Below are positions 12,901 through 24,900 of a DNA stretch of 64,000 bases, piece after piece. The DNA comes from Achatina immaculata. Lineage: Eukaryota > Mollusca > Gastropoda > Stylommatophora > Achatinidae. The translations under genes and the position numbers were made by a program. Under the pieces are notes generated by a model, which had not been told where the DNA came from, made no database searches, and saw only the letters and a list, made by a program, of their open reading frames with translations. Every line of letters begins with the position of its first letter. The stretch's first letter is position 1. The DNA lies in assembly GCA_009760885.1 (NCBI GenBank), contig CM019713.1, positions 30,447,889 through 30,511,888 on the forward strand, given 5' to 3'.

Positions 12901-15900
12901 AACCTAAAACTGCTATTGTGAGTTTCTCTGTCACATTTGTTTTTTAAACATGTCAGATTATTCAGGTAGGGGGTCAAACGGAACTTGGATCCTGGTCCTC
13001 CAGGTTGGGGGTTGGAGCAAAAGGCCATTTCCGTAAAAGAAAAGATTAGTGTTACGGAACAGATAAAGAAGCCTTGAAATTGAATGGATAAAAATGGATT
13101 GCGACCTTGGAACATCAAAAATTTAATGAGAAGACGCTTATTCTTTACCTTATCTGCCACATTTGTTTTTATGTGTCTGAGTATTCTTTACCTTGCCTAT
13201 CACATTTGTTTTTATGTGCCTGATTATTCTTTACTTTGCCTGTCACATTTGTTTTTAAGTGTCTGATTATTCTTTACCTTGCCTGTCACATTTGTTTTTA
13301 TGTGTCTGATTATTCTTTACCTTGCCTGTCACATTTGTTTTTATGTGTCTGATTATTCTTTACCTTGCCTGTCACATTTGTTTTTAAGTGTCTGATTATT
13401 CTTTACCTATTACGTTATTCTCTACTCACATATTAACTTTTTAAATCTGTTCCACTGTTCTTTATACCAGTTGGGAAGGGGGGGAGGGGGTTCATGACTC
13501 CCAGAGGTCTGTGAGTTAGTTAAAACTGTAAGTAAAAGACAATACATAATCTTTGAACATACCATGAGAAGACAAATGTTAGAGAACTTGATGACCTTTC
13601 AAATACCAAACAGAGAAAAAAAAAAGAGAGAGTGAGAAATATTTGGCTGTAATGAACAAAGAAAGGAGAAGTAAGGGAGTGAATTGGAAATATTCTTTTA
13701 ATGAACAAGGAAAAGAGAAGCAAGGGATCTAATTAGAAATATTATTTTAATGAACAAGGAAAAGAGAAGTAAGGGATCTAATTAGAAATATTCTTTTAAT
13801 GAACAAGGAAAGGAGAAGTAAATGATCTAATTAGAAATATTCTTTTAACTTTTTCCCTGCCATCGACACTATAGAGAATTCTTCCTGTTAGTCTAGTGCC
13901 TGCCATCCACATAGTGATTTTGTTTCATTGCAGTGTAAAACTATTGTAACTTTTTATTGTACACGATTTATCTGCGCATGTCTGGTGACCTTTCATAGTT
14001 CAATCCAAAGCATGGCTAACAACCGAGTGAAATCAATGTTTTTAACTGAGAAATTTCAATATTTATTGTGATTTCGGAGGCATAAGGACATGTCCTATGA
14101 CCAGACCACTGTCCCTGAATGTACCCCAAGTGCATCTAGACTTAGTAAATGGACTGGAGATGTAGTTAGAAGGTTATTTCAGACATTATTTTAGTGAGAA
14201 TGCCACCACAGGACGAGATTGGACGAAAATTTAAGTAGATCAGGAAATCGCTGATGGTAAACATTGTACATCTAGGCATCGCCGATGGTAATCAGTACAC
14301 AATTATCAGCTAAAATCATCACACTACTTCTTTTTTCCTAAAAAAACTCTTCATTTATGAAATCTTCTTACATTTACACCTATTTTCATGCATAATATGT
14401 ATACTTTTAAAGTGGAAATACTTTGTACATTCACTTTTACAACTATACCCCCTATACATATCAAGACCCATGCTTTTTGTGTGGCACGGATGGGAACGCT
14501 GTGTTTTTTTTTCTGTAGTGCGGGAAGAGTTAATGGACAAAGAAAGGAGAAGTAAGAGATCTAATTAGAAATATTCTTTTCCCCCTAGGAACAACTGTAT
14601 TAAAAACACACTTGTCTTACATAGTCTTTGTGAGACGGTGAACATAGATCTGATTGCTTAAAAACTCTGACCTACTTCTATAGCCCAGAAACCTTTAGCA
14701 GTTGACACTAATTGTAATTGTTATTTTTGTAAAATGTAATGTCAGGTTGGTGGACAGATGGGGACATGGAGATTGCTGGCAGGGATGAGGAAAATCTGGT
14801 GTGAAACCAGTGAATTCAGGACGTGACAAGCCGATAGGTCTTTACAGCAATGGCTATCAGAATGAGGTAAACAAAACAGAGCCAGCAGCTATAGGTGGCA
14901 GGGATTGGATATCGTTGACGCATTCATCAGATTCCTCATTCCCAAAGTCAGAGTGTCTCTGTGGAACTGTCTCAAAGCTGTTGGTCCTGATGTGGAGAAG
15001 GGGCCACCAGAGACTGGAAAGCAAAAGTTTTGGCTAGGCCAGCCTACACCACTGTCTTCATGGCAGTCCAAGCAAGACCACAGTCTGCACTAGCAAGGAA
15101 AGGTGCTGAAGTCAGAGATACCCAGCCAGAAGGCGCATCGCAAAAATCAAGGTACCATCATCGCCAGTGTGCGTACGAAGGAGAAGAAATATTCTTTTAA
15201 TGAACAAGGAAAGGAGAAGTAAGGGATCTAATTAGAAATATAAACATGTGATTAGAAAAGCTTGATATGCCAGTTCTGACCAGTTTGGCAGATAACGAAT
15301 GAAAGAAATTTGAACTTCTCAATATTGGTGAATGTGCTTATATTGTGTTGTCCTGTAACACAGATACTGAAAATTTATGTGTTCTCTCTGTCTCTTATGG
15401 GCAGATCTGCAAATTTTTCCTGGATGCTGTAGAGAGCAACAAGTATGGATGGTTCTGGGAGTGTCCCAACGGCGCCAAGTGTATCTACAGACATTGCCTG
15501 CCTCCTGGTAAAACTTGCTAAACTGTTTAGACTATTGTATGTAAAATGTTCTATCCCAGAATGGTTATTTAGACTGTTGTACTTGAAAATGTTCTGTTTA
15601 GACTATATGAAAATGTTTTGTTTTGAAATTGTTTTCTCTCTGGATAAAAAAAGAAAGTTGTGTAGACAGTGAAACAATAAAATAAATGCTTAGATGAACA
15701 GAGGCAACAGTGCTAAAATACACATCCTGCAGTGAATGTCTTAGCCCCATACTTTACATTCTGTAGGAGTGGTCTTCTTATGTCCATATACAGGGTGATG
15801 CTGAGCTGACATACACATTTTGAAAGGTCATGAACATTTTAATTCAAAGCAGGAAGAATCATTAAAACCACCTATAAATAGAATAAAATTGCCATTTATT

Positions 15901-18900
15901 ATCAAATACTCGACAAACCTGTTTCTTGAAAAGTACATCAAAGAGATGGTATCCATTTGGGTCTTCATGTTTGCAGGCATTTCTGGAATATGGGCATGCA
16001 TACTTCTCAGTAAGTACTCATCAGTGATAGCAACCTTGTCCAAGCTCTTCAGCTGTCATATGTCCTTGATACACACAATCTTTCAAGAATCCCTGTAGAT
16101 GGCAAGATGGTCACATGATGTCACTGAAATGAGAGGTAGCACATCTGCACGATTGCTGAAGAAGTCATACTGTTTTATATAGTGTGGACTGCTGCCCCAT
16201 CCTGTTGAAAATGAAAGACTTTTGAGTCAGTTCCAAGGTGTCTCAGGTGTGGCATGACAGAGGATTCTAACATTGTGATGTAATAGTCTCACTTTACAAT
16301 CATAGTTTCTTCTTTGTTGTCCACAAAGAAATACAGTCCCACAGTCCCAAAGGCTGATTTCACACCACTCCATCACTTTTGGAGAGTACATAAGCATTTC
16401 ATACAATTCTATTCTTGAGAGCTCTCAGGTGACCAGTGTTTCATATTCTGCTTATTGACAAACCCCAACAGGTAAAAATGAGCTTCCTCAGCTATCACAT
16501 TTTTTAAGATCTCAGGATTTTTTTCCAATAGCAAGCCATGCATAGTGAAACAGAATTGAACACATGATCCTTTGTCTCTGTTCAAAAGTTATTGGGCAGT
16601 TTTGATCTTGTACAGATGAAATATGATCTCCTTCAGCACAAAGCCTAAACTTTTTCTGTTGACACCTAAAATGTGAGACTGCTGGCATGGCGGACATTGT
16701 GGATAGTGTTGAAAACCTTTTCTCACTCTCTGTAGGTCTTTGGGCGCGCGCACAGTTTGTGGAACTCCACTATCTGTTTCCTCAAATTTACTCACCCACA
16801 CCAGTAATGTATTCCAAGACGGAACCTGGCCGTGGTGATTACCAGTAAAGTGATGTCTAAACTGATTCTGTGCTTCAGTCACAGATTTTGTTTTGTAGTA
16901 AAAATGAGCAGTGCTGGTGCAGTGTGACATGATTTAATGATCCATTGAAACTGAGTCATTGTTATCTCCTTATTGCATCACTCCAGTGACTACCACACAT
17001 TATCAACAGCCGAGCCAATTCAAATTTAAAATGTGTCATTTGACTCTTTGCCACCCTATACTGTGGAACATTTCGTGTTTCAGTGCCATCGCTGTCTTGT
17101 GGATACTCACAGGCTGCTAGGAAAGATGGACAGAAATCAAAATGAAGCCACTTTCATGCTGTCACTCTCTAGATAAATCATGCTTATAATGAATAAAAGA
17201 TGGCCTTAACTTCTTTGGTCAGTCCATGAGAAAACAAAAGTTAGATAACCTGATAGTCACAGGAAGAATGAAGAAAAGGAGACAGAGAAAAAGAAAAGCA
17301 TCTTTACTATTAAAAATACCAAGCACTACACACACAAGCTTGAGAAACATGATTAGTACCAACTGAAATGGCACATATAAATGAGTGGAAGTTTGAACCA
17401 GCAAGTGAACCTATAGTCACATTTTCTTTACTTCCCTGAAGGTTTTGTTCTGAAGAAAGACCAAAAGAAAGAGGAGAAGGAGGACCAGCTTTCCATAGAA
17501 GAGCTTGTAGAGACAGAGGTAATATAATGCTTCAGTCCTTGTTGTCTTTCATATCTGTTCTTGGTACTTGATATAGTGGTGAATGTCTTAGAGTAAAGAT
17601 ACCACATTTAATAGCAGGTGAATGTGGTTGTTTTTTTTTTCTTACTTCTCTGAGCAAACATAGTCAAGCAGGCATCTCAAAAAGTACCTTTACTTTGGTA
17701 GAGTTGTTGAATCCCATCCTTATTGTTAGACAACCTCCAGTATCATAAAAGCCTATTGTGTGGACAACCTAAAGTATCATACAAGCCTGTTGTGTGGACA
17801 ATCAGTAATATCTTAAAAGCCTATTGTGTGGACAATCAGTAATATCATAAAAGCCTATTGTGTGGACAATCAGTAATATCATAAAAGCCTGTTGTGTGGA
17901 CAATCAGTAATATCATAAAAGCCTATTGTGTGGACTCAGTAGAGGAAATAGAACAGGGTGTTATCAGGTTGTGTTCATTGATCCAGGTAACAGACAACAT
18001 TGGGCCTAATCATTGCAGCTCACACAAGCTTTTCATCTACTGTGCACTGGCAAAGTTAGTTATTTCTAGATCTAACCTTCACATAGTAACCTATATTGTC
18101 TTCATTCACCAACATCTGTAGATGTATGGTGTGTTCTGGTGTTCCTCACCCTGCAGTCATGTTCTTTTTTTAGAGACTGTTTTATTCACAAGTGTGTTGT
18201 ATACCTGTTTTTATAGCTTGGTTGACGGTCCCGGGCCATTAAATCCACAAACTTTCTGTGAGAGAACATATCACTGACTAGCAGACTGATGCACTTGAAC
18301 ATCATCATCATCATGTAGCTTATATTCAGCCATGAGATTATTTAATTTTTTCAGTTTTCAGTGTTGGTATATGCACATATGGGTAGGTGGATGGATGAGA
18401 GAACAAGAGAGAGAATAAAATATTCTCATTGTTGAATACTAACTTTTTGTCATTCCAGAGAGTTGAATGTTAACTTTTTGTCATTCCAGAGAGTTGAATG
18501 TTAACTTTCTGTCATTCCAGAGAGCAGCTTTGGGCTTGAATGTTACTAAGGTTTCCCTGGAGTCATTCCTTAAGTGGAAAGAGAGAAAGGTAAACTGAGA
18601 AGGATATAATCAGAGATAACTTTAATCAGAGCATAATCAAATTTTACTACGGTTAAGGTTTATTATTAGTATGACATCTGACAAGAGAAGTTAGTGGCTT
18701 AAAAGTAGTTTTCATTTTCAAATGGTAGGTCTCAGTTATTTTAATTGGGAATGTTTTACTTTAGAGTGATGTTGAAGATATTTAATGATTCATTGGAATT
18801 TTTCAGTGACAGAATCTACACGTTTGCATAGCCATGCTAGTGTGGATTATAAAAAAAAAAAAAAGGTGCAATACAGTATTTTAAAAGCGAGGAGTGTGAT

Positions 18901-21900
18901 TTAAATAGCAAAGAAAACAACCAATATTTTGGCAAAAGGATCCATAAAGGGAAACTTAAAAAAAGAAAAAAAGGCACCTCTGCGCATATGAGTTTAATTT
19001 ATGTGGAGATTAAGAACAAATTGGTTGTTGTAATTTTTTTTTTTTTTTTGATTCAGTGTACATTTTGTGCCCTTTTCTTTCTTGATCTTTCTACTTTTTA
19101 GAAAGTTTTTTTGTTTTTTTTGTTTTTAAGAATGAAATGTAGGAATTGGTAGTTGATCATGAAGTTTACTGTTAAGCATGTGCTGTTTTCAGAAACGTGA
19201 GAAGGTTGAAAAGCTCATGGCAGACCAAGAAAAGAAGAAGGCAGATTACAAGGCAGGGCGAACTGTTGGAGTAAGTACCAGATTTGTTCTTATACATCAG
19301 AGTTTGTTCTTGGAGCTTTAGTTTTTGTGTTGCCTATATTGACATGTAACGAGCCTTGTAGAACATGGTCTTTTTGATAACAGTAGGACTAACAACTTTG
19401 TCAAGCTTTCAGCAGAGTGAAAGACTTGCACCAGGCAGAAAGATGCAGCCTGCATTTACTAGCAATGGTAACATCTGCGTATGTTTCAGAGAACCACTTT
19501 AGGACACCACAATTCCAGTTGAAAATTAAAGTTGTGTTTGTTGATTGATACCCTTCCTGTAAATGGCCAACTTAAATTCTGTGCAGACGACATTGAGGTA
19601 GGGATCTTGAAACGCAGGTGTTGAGTTGGATGGGGCTAACCATCTTTAATTCCTGGAGTGCACCAAGTTTTTTTTTGCAAATTGCACCAGCATGGAGAAT
19701 GTGAAACGTGATGCCCCACTAGCCATGTAGAAATGATATAGCAGCCTGTCCCAGGTGGTCTACAGAAAGATAGGATAGAGTTCTGGTCATCTCTGGTCGC
19801 AATAATTAGGCCATCTCTTTTAGAGCAGTCACATGAAGGTCAGTTTCTGACAACAGTATTCATTTAGTAGTGCCAGGTCATGAGTACCAAACTAACTTTG
19901 TAGTAGGGAGCTTGATTTGATCTGCGGGGTTTCTACATCAGAAGTCTGCTGGACTGGTGTGGATTGGTAGGCCCAGGTACCATTTCTTAGTACATTTTCC
20001 TTAGTTGGTGCTTGTTTCTTTTGTAGAGATGGTATAAAACAGCGCAGTGTTTATTCACACCATTTAAAGATACCATTAGCAAAGCTGAGTGTTGTTGCTG
20101 AAGAGCTAAATCTCAGCAATTTGCCTCTATTATCTAATTTTGGAATTATTCAGTCTTGGATAGAGCAAATCTCCAGCGTTCACTTTCCCCATGTGGGTTA
20201 CATTTACTTCCTGCTCGTGAGTTACCTTTACTTTCACTTTATGGGTTGCCGTTACTCCCCACTTGTGGGTTGTCCACTGTTCAGTGATCCAGGCAGCCTG
20301 AGCTTGATACTAGGGACTGCAGTGCTGGATCCTTATCGTGATCCACCACTTTTGAGAGATGAGATACTAGGCCAATCACATATGGCGATGAGATACTAGG
20401 CCAATCAGAAATGGTGATCTTGACTTTTAGGGTTTATTATTAGTATGACATCTGACAAGAGAAGTTAGTGGCTTAAAAGTAGTTTTCATTTTCAAATGGT
20501 AGGTCTCAGTTATTTTAATTGGGAATGTTTTACTTTAGAGTGATGTTGAAGATATTTAATGATTCATTGGAATTTTTCAGTGACAGAATCTACACGTTTG
20601 CATAGCCATGCTAGTGTGGATTATAAAAAAAAAAAAAAGGTGCAATACAGTATTTTAAAAGCGAGGAGTGTGATTTAAATAGCAAAGAAAACAACCAATA
20701 TTTTGGCAAAAGGATCCATAAAGGGAAACTTAAAAAAAGAAAAAAAGGCACCTCTGCGCATATGAGTTTAATTTATGTGGAGATTAAGAACAAATTGGTT
20801 GTTGTAATTTTTTTTTTTTTTTTTGATTCAGTGTACATTTTGTGCCCTTTTCTTTCTTGATCTTTCTACTTTTTAGAAAGTTTTTTTGTTTTTTTTGTTT
20901 TTAAGAATGAAATGTAGGAATTGGTAGTTGATCATGAAGTTTACTGTTAAGCATGTGCTGTTTTCAGAAACGTGAGAAGGTTGAAAAGCTCATGGCAGAC
21001 CAAGAAAAGAAGAAGGCAGATTACAAGGCAGGGCGAACTGTTGGAGTAAGTACCAGATTTGTTCTTATACATCAGAGTTTGTTCTTGGAGCTTTAGTTTT
21101 TGTGTTGCCTATATTGACATGTAACGAGCCTTGTAGAACATGGTCTTTTTGATAACAGTAGGACTAACAACTTTGTCAAGCTTTCAGCAGAGTGAAAGAC
21201 TTGCACCAGGCAGAAAGATGCAGCCTGCATTTACTAGCAATGGTAACATCTGCGTATGTTTCAGAGAACCACTTTAGGACACCACAATTCCAGTTGAAAA
21301 TTAAAGTTGTGTTTGTTGATTGATACCCTTCCTGTAAATGGCCAACTTAAATTCTGTGCAGACGACATTGAGGTAGGGATCTTGAAACGCAGGTGTTGAG
21401 TTGGATGGGGCTAACCATCTTTAATTCCTGGAGTGCACCAAGTTTTTTTTTGCAAATTGCACCAGCATGGAGAATGTGAAACGTGATGCCCCACTAGCCA
21501 TGTAGAAATGATATAGCAGCCTGTCCCAGGTGGTCTACAGAAAGATAGGATAGAGTTCTGGTCATCTCTGGTCGCAATAATTAGGCCATCTCTTTTAGAG
21601 CAGTCACATGAAGGTCAGTTTCTGACAACAGTATTCATTTAGTAGTGCCAGGTCATGAGTACCAAACTAACTTTGTAGTAGGGAGCTTGATTTGATCTGC
21701 GGGGTTTCTACATCAGAAGTCTGCTGGACTGGTGTGGATTGGTAGGCCCAGGTACCATTTCTTAGTACATTTTCCTTAGTTGGTGCTTGTTTCTTTTGTA
21801 GAGATGGTATAAAACAGCGCAGTGTTTATTCACACCATTTAAAGATACCATTAGCAAAGCTGAGTGTTGTTGCTGAAGAGCTAAATCTCAGCAATTTGCC

Positions 21901-24900
21901 TCTATTATCTAATTTTGGAATTATTCAGTCTTGGATAGAGCAAATCTCCAGCGTTCACTTTCCCCATGTGGGTTACATTTACTTCCTGCTCGTGAGTTAC
22001 CTTTACTTTCACTTTATGGGTTGCCGTTACTCCCCACTTGTGGGTTGTCCACTGTTCAGTGATCCAGGCAGCCTGAGCTTGATACTAGGGACTGCAGTGC
22101 TGGATCCTTATCGTGATCCACCACTTTTGAGAGATGAGATACTAGGCCAATCACATATGGCGATGAGATACTAGGCCAATCAGAAATGGTGATCTTGACT
22201 TTTAGGGTGTTCTTGACTTCTAGGGTGTTAGCCTAGTTTCTTAGATATTCTAAGACTGTCAGACTCTAGGATGCAGTATCAGGAGTTCAGAGACAGAAAT
22301 GTGTGATGAGGAGAGTGGGATTGTTGTGTTTCGTGTGGACTTGGGAAATGCTGATCTGTTTCACGCTGTGACTTTCTAATCAGTAGTTTTAATAAAAATG
22401 CAAGCATGTTTTTTTTTGAGTAAGTTAAAAACTGGAGAGGGCAGATGATGATATTCCACCTGAGAACATGACACTTGAATGAAAGTACGTCCATATTACA
22501 TGAAATCAACCAGTGCTTCAGAATGTGAATGCATAGTCTCACTGTCTGTCATTTCCATTCATTGCAAAAGAGCTTATTTATTCAGGACTTGAGACAGATA
22601 ACCAGGTTCTGCCTCATTAGCTTTAACTGTAGTAAACAGTTTCTTGACATGCTTCAGTAAACAGTGGGGTTTCTTGACATGCTTCAGTAGACAGTGGGGT
22701 TTCTTGACATGCTTCAGTAAACAGTAGGATTTCTTGACATGCTTCAGTAGACAGTGGGATTTCTTGACATGCTTCAGTAAACAGTGGGGTTTCTTGACAT
22801 GCTTCAGTAGACAGTGGGGTTTCTTGACATGCTTCAGTAGACAGTGGGGTTTCTTGACATGCTTCAGTAAACAGTGGGGTTTCTTGACATGCTTCAGTAG
22901 ACAGTGGGGTTTCTTGACATGCTTCAGTAGACAGTGGGGTTTCTTGACATGCTTCAGTAAACAGTAGGATTTCTTGACATGCTTCAGTAGACAGTGGGAT
23001 TTCTTGACATGCTTCAGTAAACAGTGGGGTTTCTTGACATGCTTCGGTAAACAGTAGGATTTCTTGACATGCTTCAGTAAACAGTAGGGTTTCTTGACAT
23101 GCTTCAGTAAACAGTGGGGTTTCTTGACATGCTTCAGTAAACAGTGGGGTTTCTTGACATGCTTCAGTAAACAGTGGGGTTTCTTGACATGCTTCAGTAG
23201 ACAGTGGGGTTTCTTGACATGCTTCAGTAAACAGTGGGGTTTCTTGACATGCTTCAGTAAACAGTGGGGTTTCTTGACATGCTTCAGTAAACAGTGGGGT
23301 TTCTTGACATGCTTCAGTAAACAGTGGGGTTTCTTGACATGCTTCAGTAGACAGTGGGGTTTCTTGACATGCTTCAGTAAACAGTAGGATTTCTTGACAT
23401 GCTTCAGTAAACAGTAGGATTTCTTGACATGCTTCAGTAAACAGTGGGATTTCTTGACATGCTTCAGTAGACAGTGGGGTTTCTTGACATGCTTCAGTAG
23501 ACAGTGGGGTTTCTTGACATGCTTCAGTAAACAGTGGGGTTTCTTGACATGCTTCAGTAAACAGTGGGGTTTCTTGACATGCTTCAGTAGACAGTGGGGT
23601 TTCTTGACATGCTTCAGTAAACAGTGGGGTTTCTTGACATGCTTCAGTAAACAGTGGGGTTTCTGACATGCTTCAGTAAACAGTGGGGTTTCTTGACATG
23701 CTTCAGTAAACAGTGGGGTTTCTTGACATGCTTCAGTAGACAGTGGGGTTTCTTGACATGCTTCAGTAAACAGTAGGATTTCTTGACATGCTTCAGTAAA
23801 CAGTAGGATTTCTTGACATGCTTCAGTAAACAGTAGGATTTCTTGACATGCTTCAGTAGACAGTGGGGTTTCTTGACATGCTTCAGTAGACAGTGGGGTT
23901 TCTTGACATGCTTCAGTAAACAGTAGGATTTCTTGACATGCTTCAGTAAACAGTAGGATTTCTTGACATGCTTCAGTAAACAGTAGGATTTCTTGACATG
24001 CTTCAGTAAACAGTAGGATTTCTTGACATGCTTCAGTAGACAGTGGGGTTTCTTGACATGCTTCAGTAAACAGTAGGATTTCTTGACATGCTTCAGTAAA
24101 CAGTAGGATTTCTTGACATGCTTCAGTAAACAGTGGGATTTCTTGACATGCTTCAGTAGACAGTGGGGTTTCTTGACATGCTTCAGTAGACAGTGGGGTT
24201 TCTTGACATGCTTCAGTAAACAGTAGGATTTCTTTACATGCTTCAGTAAACAGTAGGATTTCTTGACATGCTTCAGTAAACAGTAGGATTTCTTGACATG
24301 CTTCAGTAAACAGTAGGATTTCTTGACATGCTTCAGTAAACAGTGGGGTTTCTTGACATGCTTCAGTAGACAGTGGGGTTTCTTGACATGCTTCAGTAAA
24401 CAGTGGGGTTTCTTGACATGCTTCAGTAAACAGTGGGGTTTCTTGACATGCTTCAGTAGACAGTGGGGTTTCTTGACATGCTTCAGTAAACAGTGGGGTT
24501 TCTTGACATGCTTCAGTAAACAGTGGGGTTTCTTGACATGCTTCAGTAAACAGTGGGGTTTCTTGACATGCTTCAGTAAACAGTGGGGTTTCTTGACATG
24601 CTTCAGTAGACAGTGGGGTTTCTTGACATGCTTCAGTAAACAGTAGGATTTCTTGACATGCTTCAGTAAACAGTAGGATTTCTTGACATGCTTCAGTAAA
24701 CAGTGGGATTTCTTGACATGCTTCAGTAGACAGTGGGGTTTCTTGACATGCTTCAGTAGACAGTGGGGTTTCTTGACATGCTTCAGTAAACAGTGGGGTT
24801 TCTTGACATGCTTCAGTAAACAGTGGGGTTTCTTGACATGCTTCAGTAGACAGTGGGGTTTCTTGACATGCTTCAGTAAACAGTGGGGTTTCTTGACATG

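Larger units (their letters stand above)
13651..15245. repeat. 49-bp tandem array split by two insertions
   Basis: Units start near 13651, 13700, 13749 and 13798 (AATGAACAAGGAAAGGAGAA ... attagaaatattctttt). The array resumes at 14531-14580 and again at 15198-15245 after two inserted elements. Confidence 0.9.
18657..22205. repeat. 1.77-kb tandem segmental duplication (contains exon 9)
   Basis: The block starting ggtttattattagtatgaca at 18657 restarts at 20431 and runs to about 22205. Every landmark compared (14-A run, exon 9, CAAT-rich and GATC-rich stretches, end ttgacttttaggg) is repeated. The only difference noticed is a poly-T run of 16 versus 17. Junction microhomology is about 6 bp (ttaggg/ttaagg). 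Confidence 0.93.
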
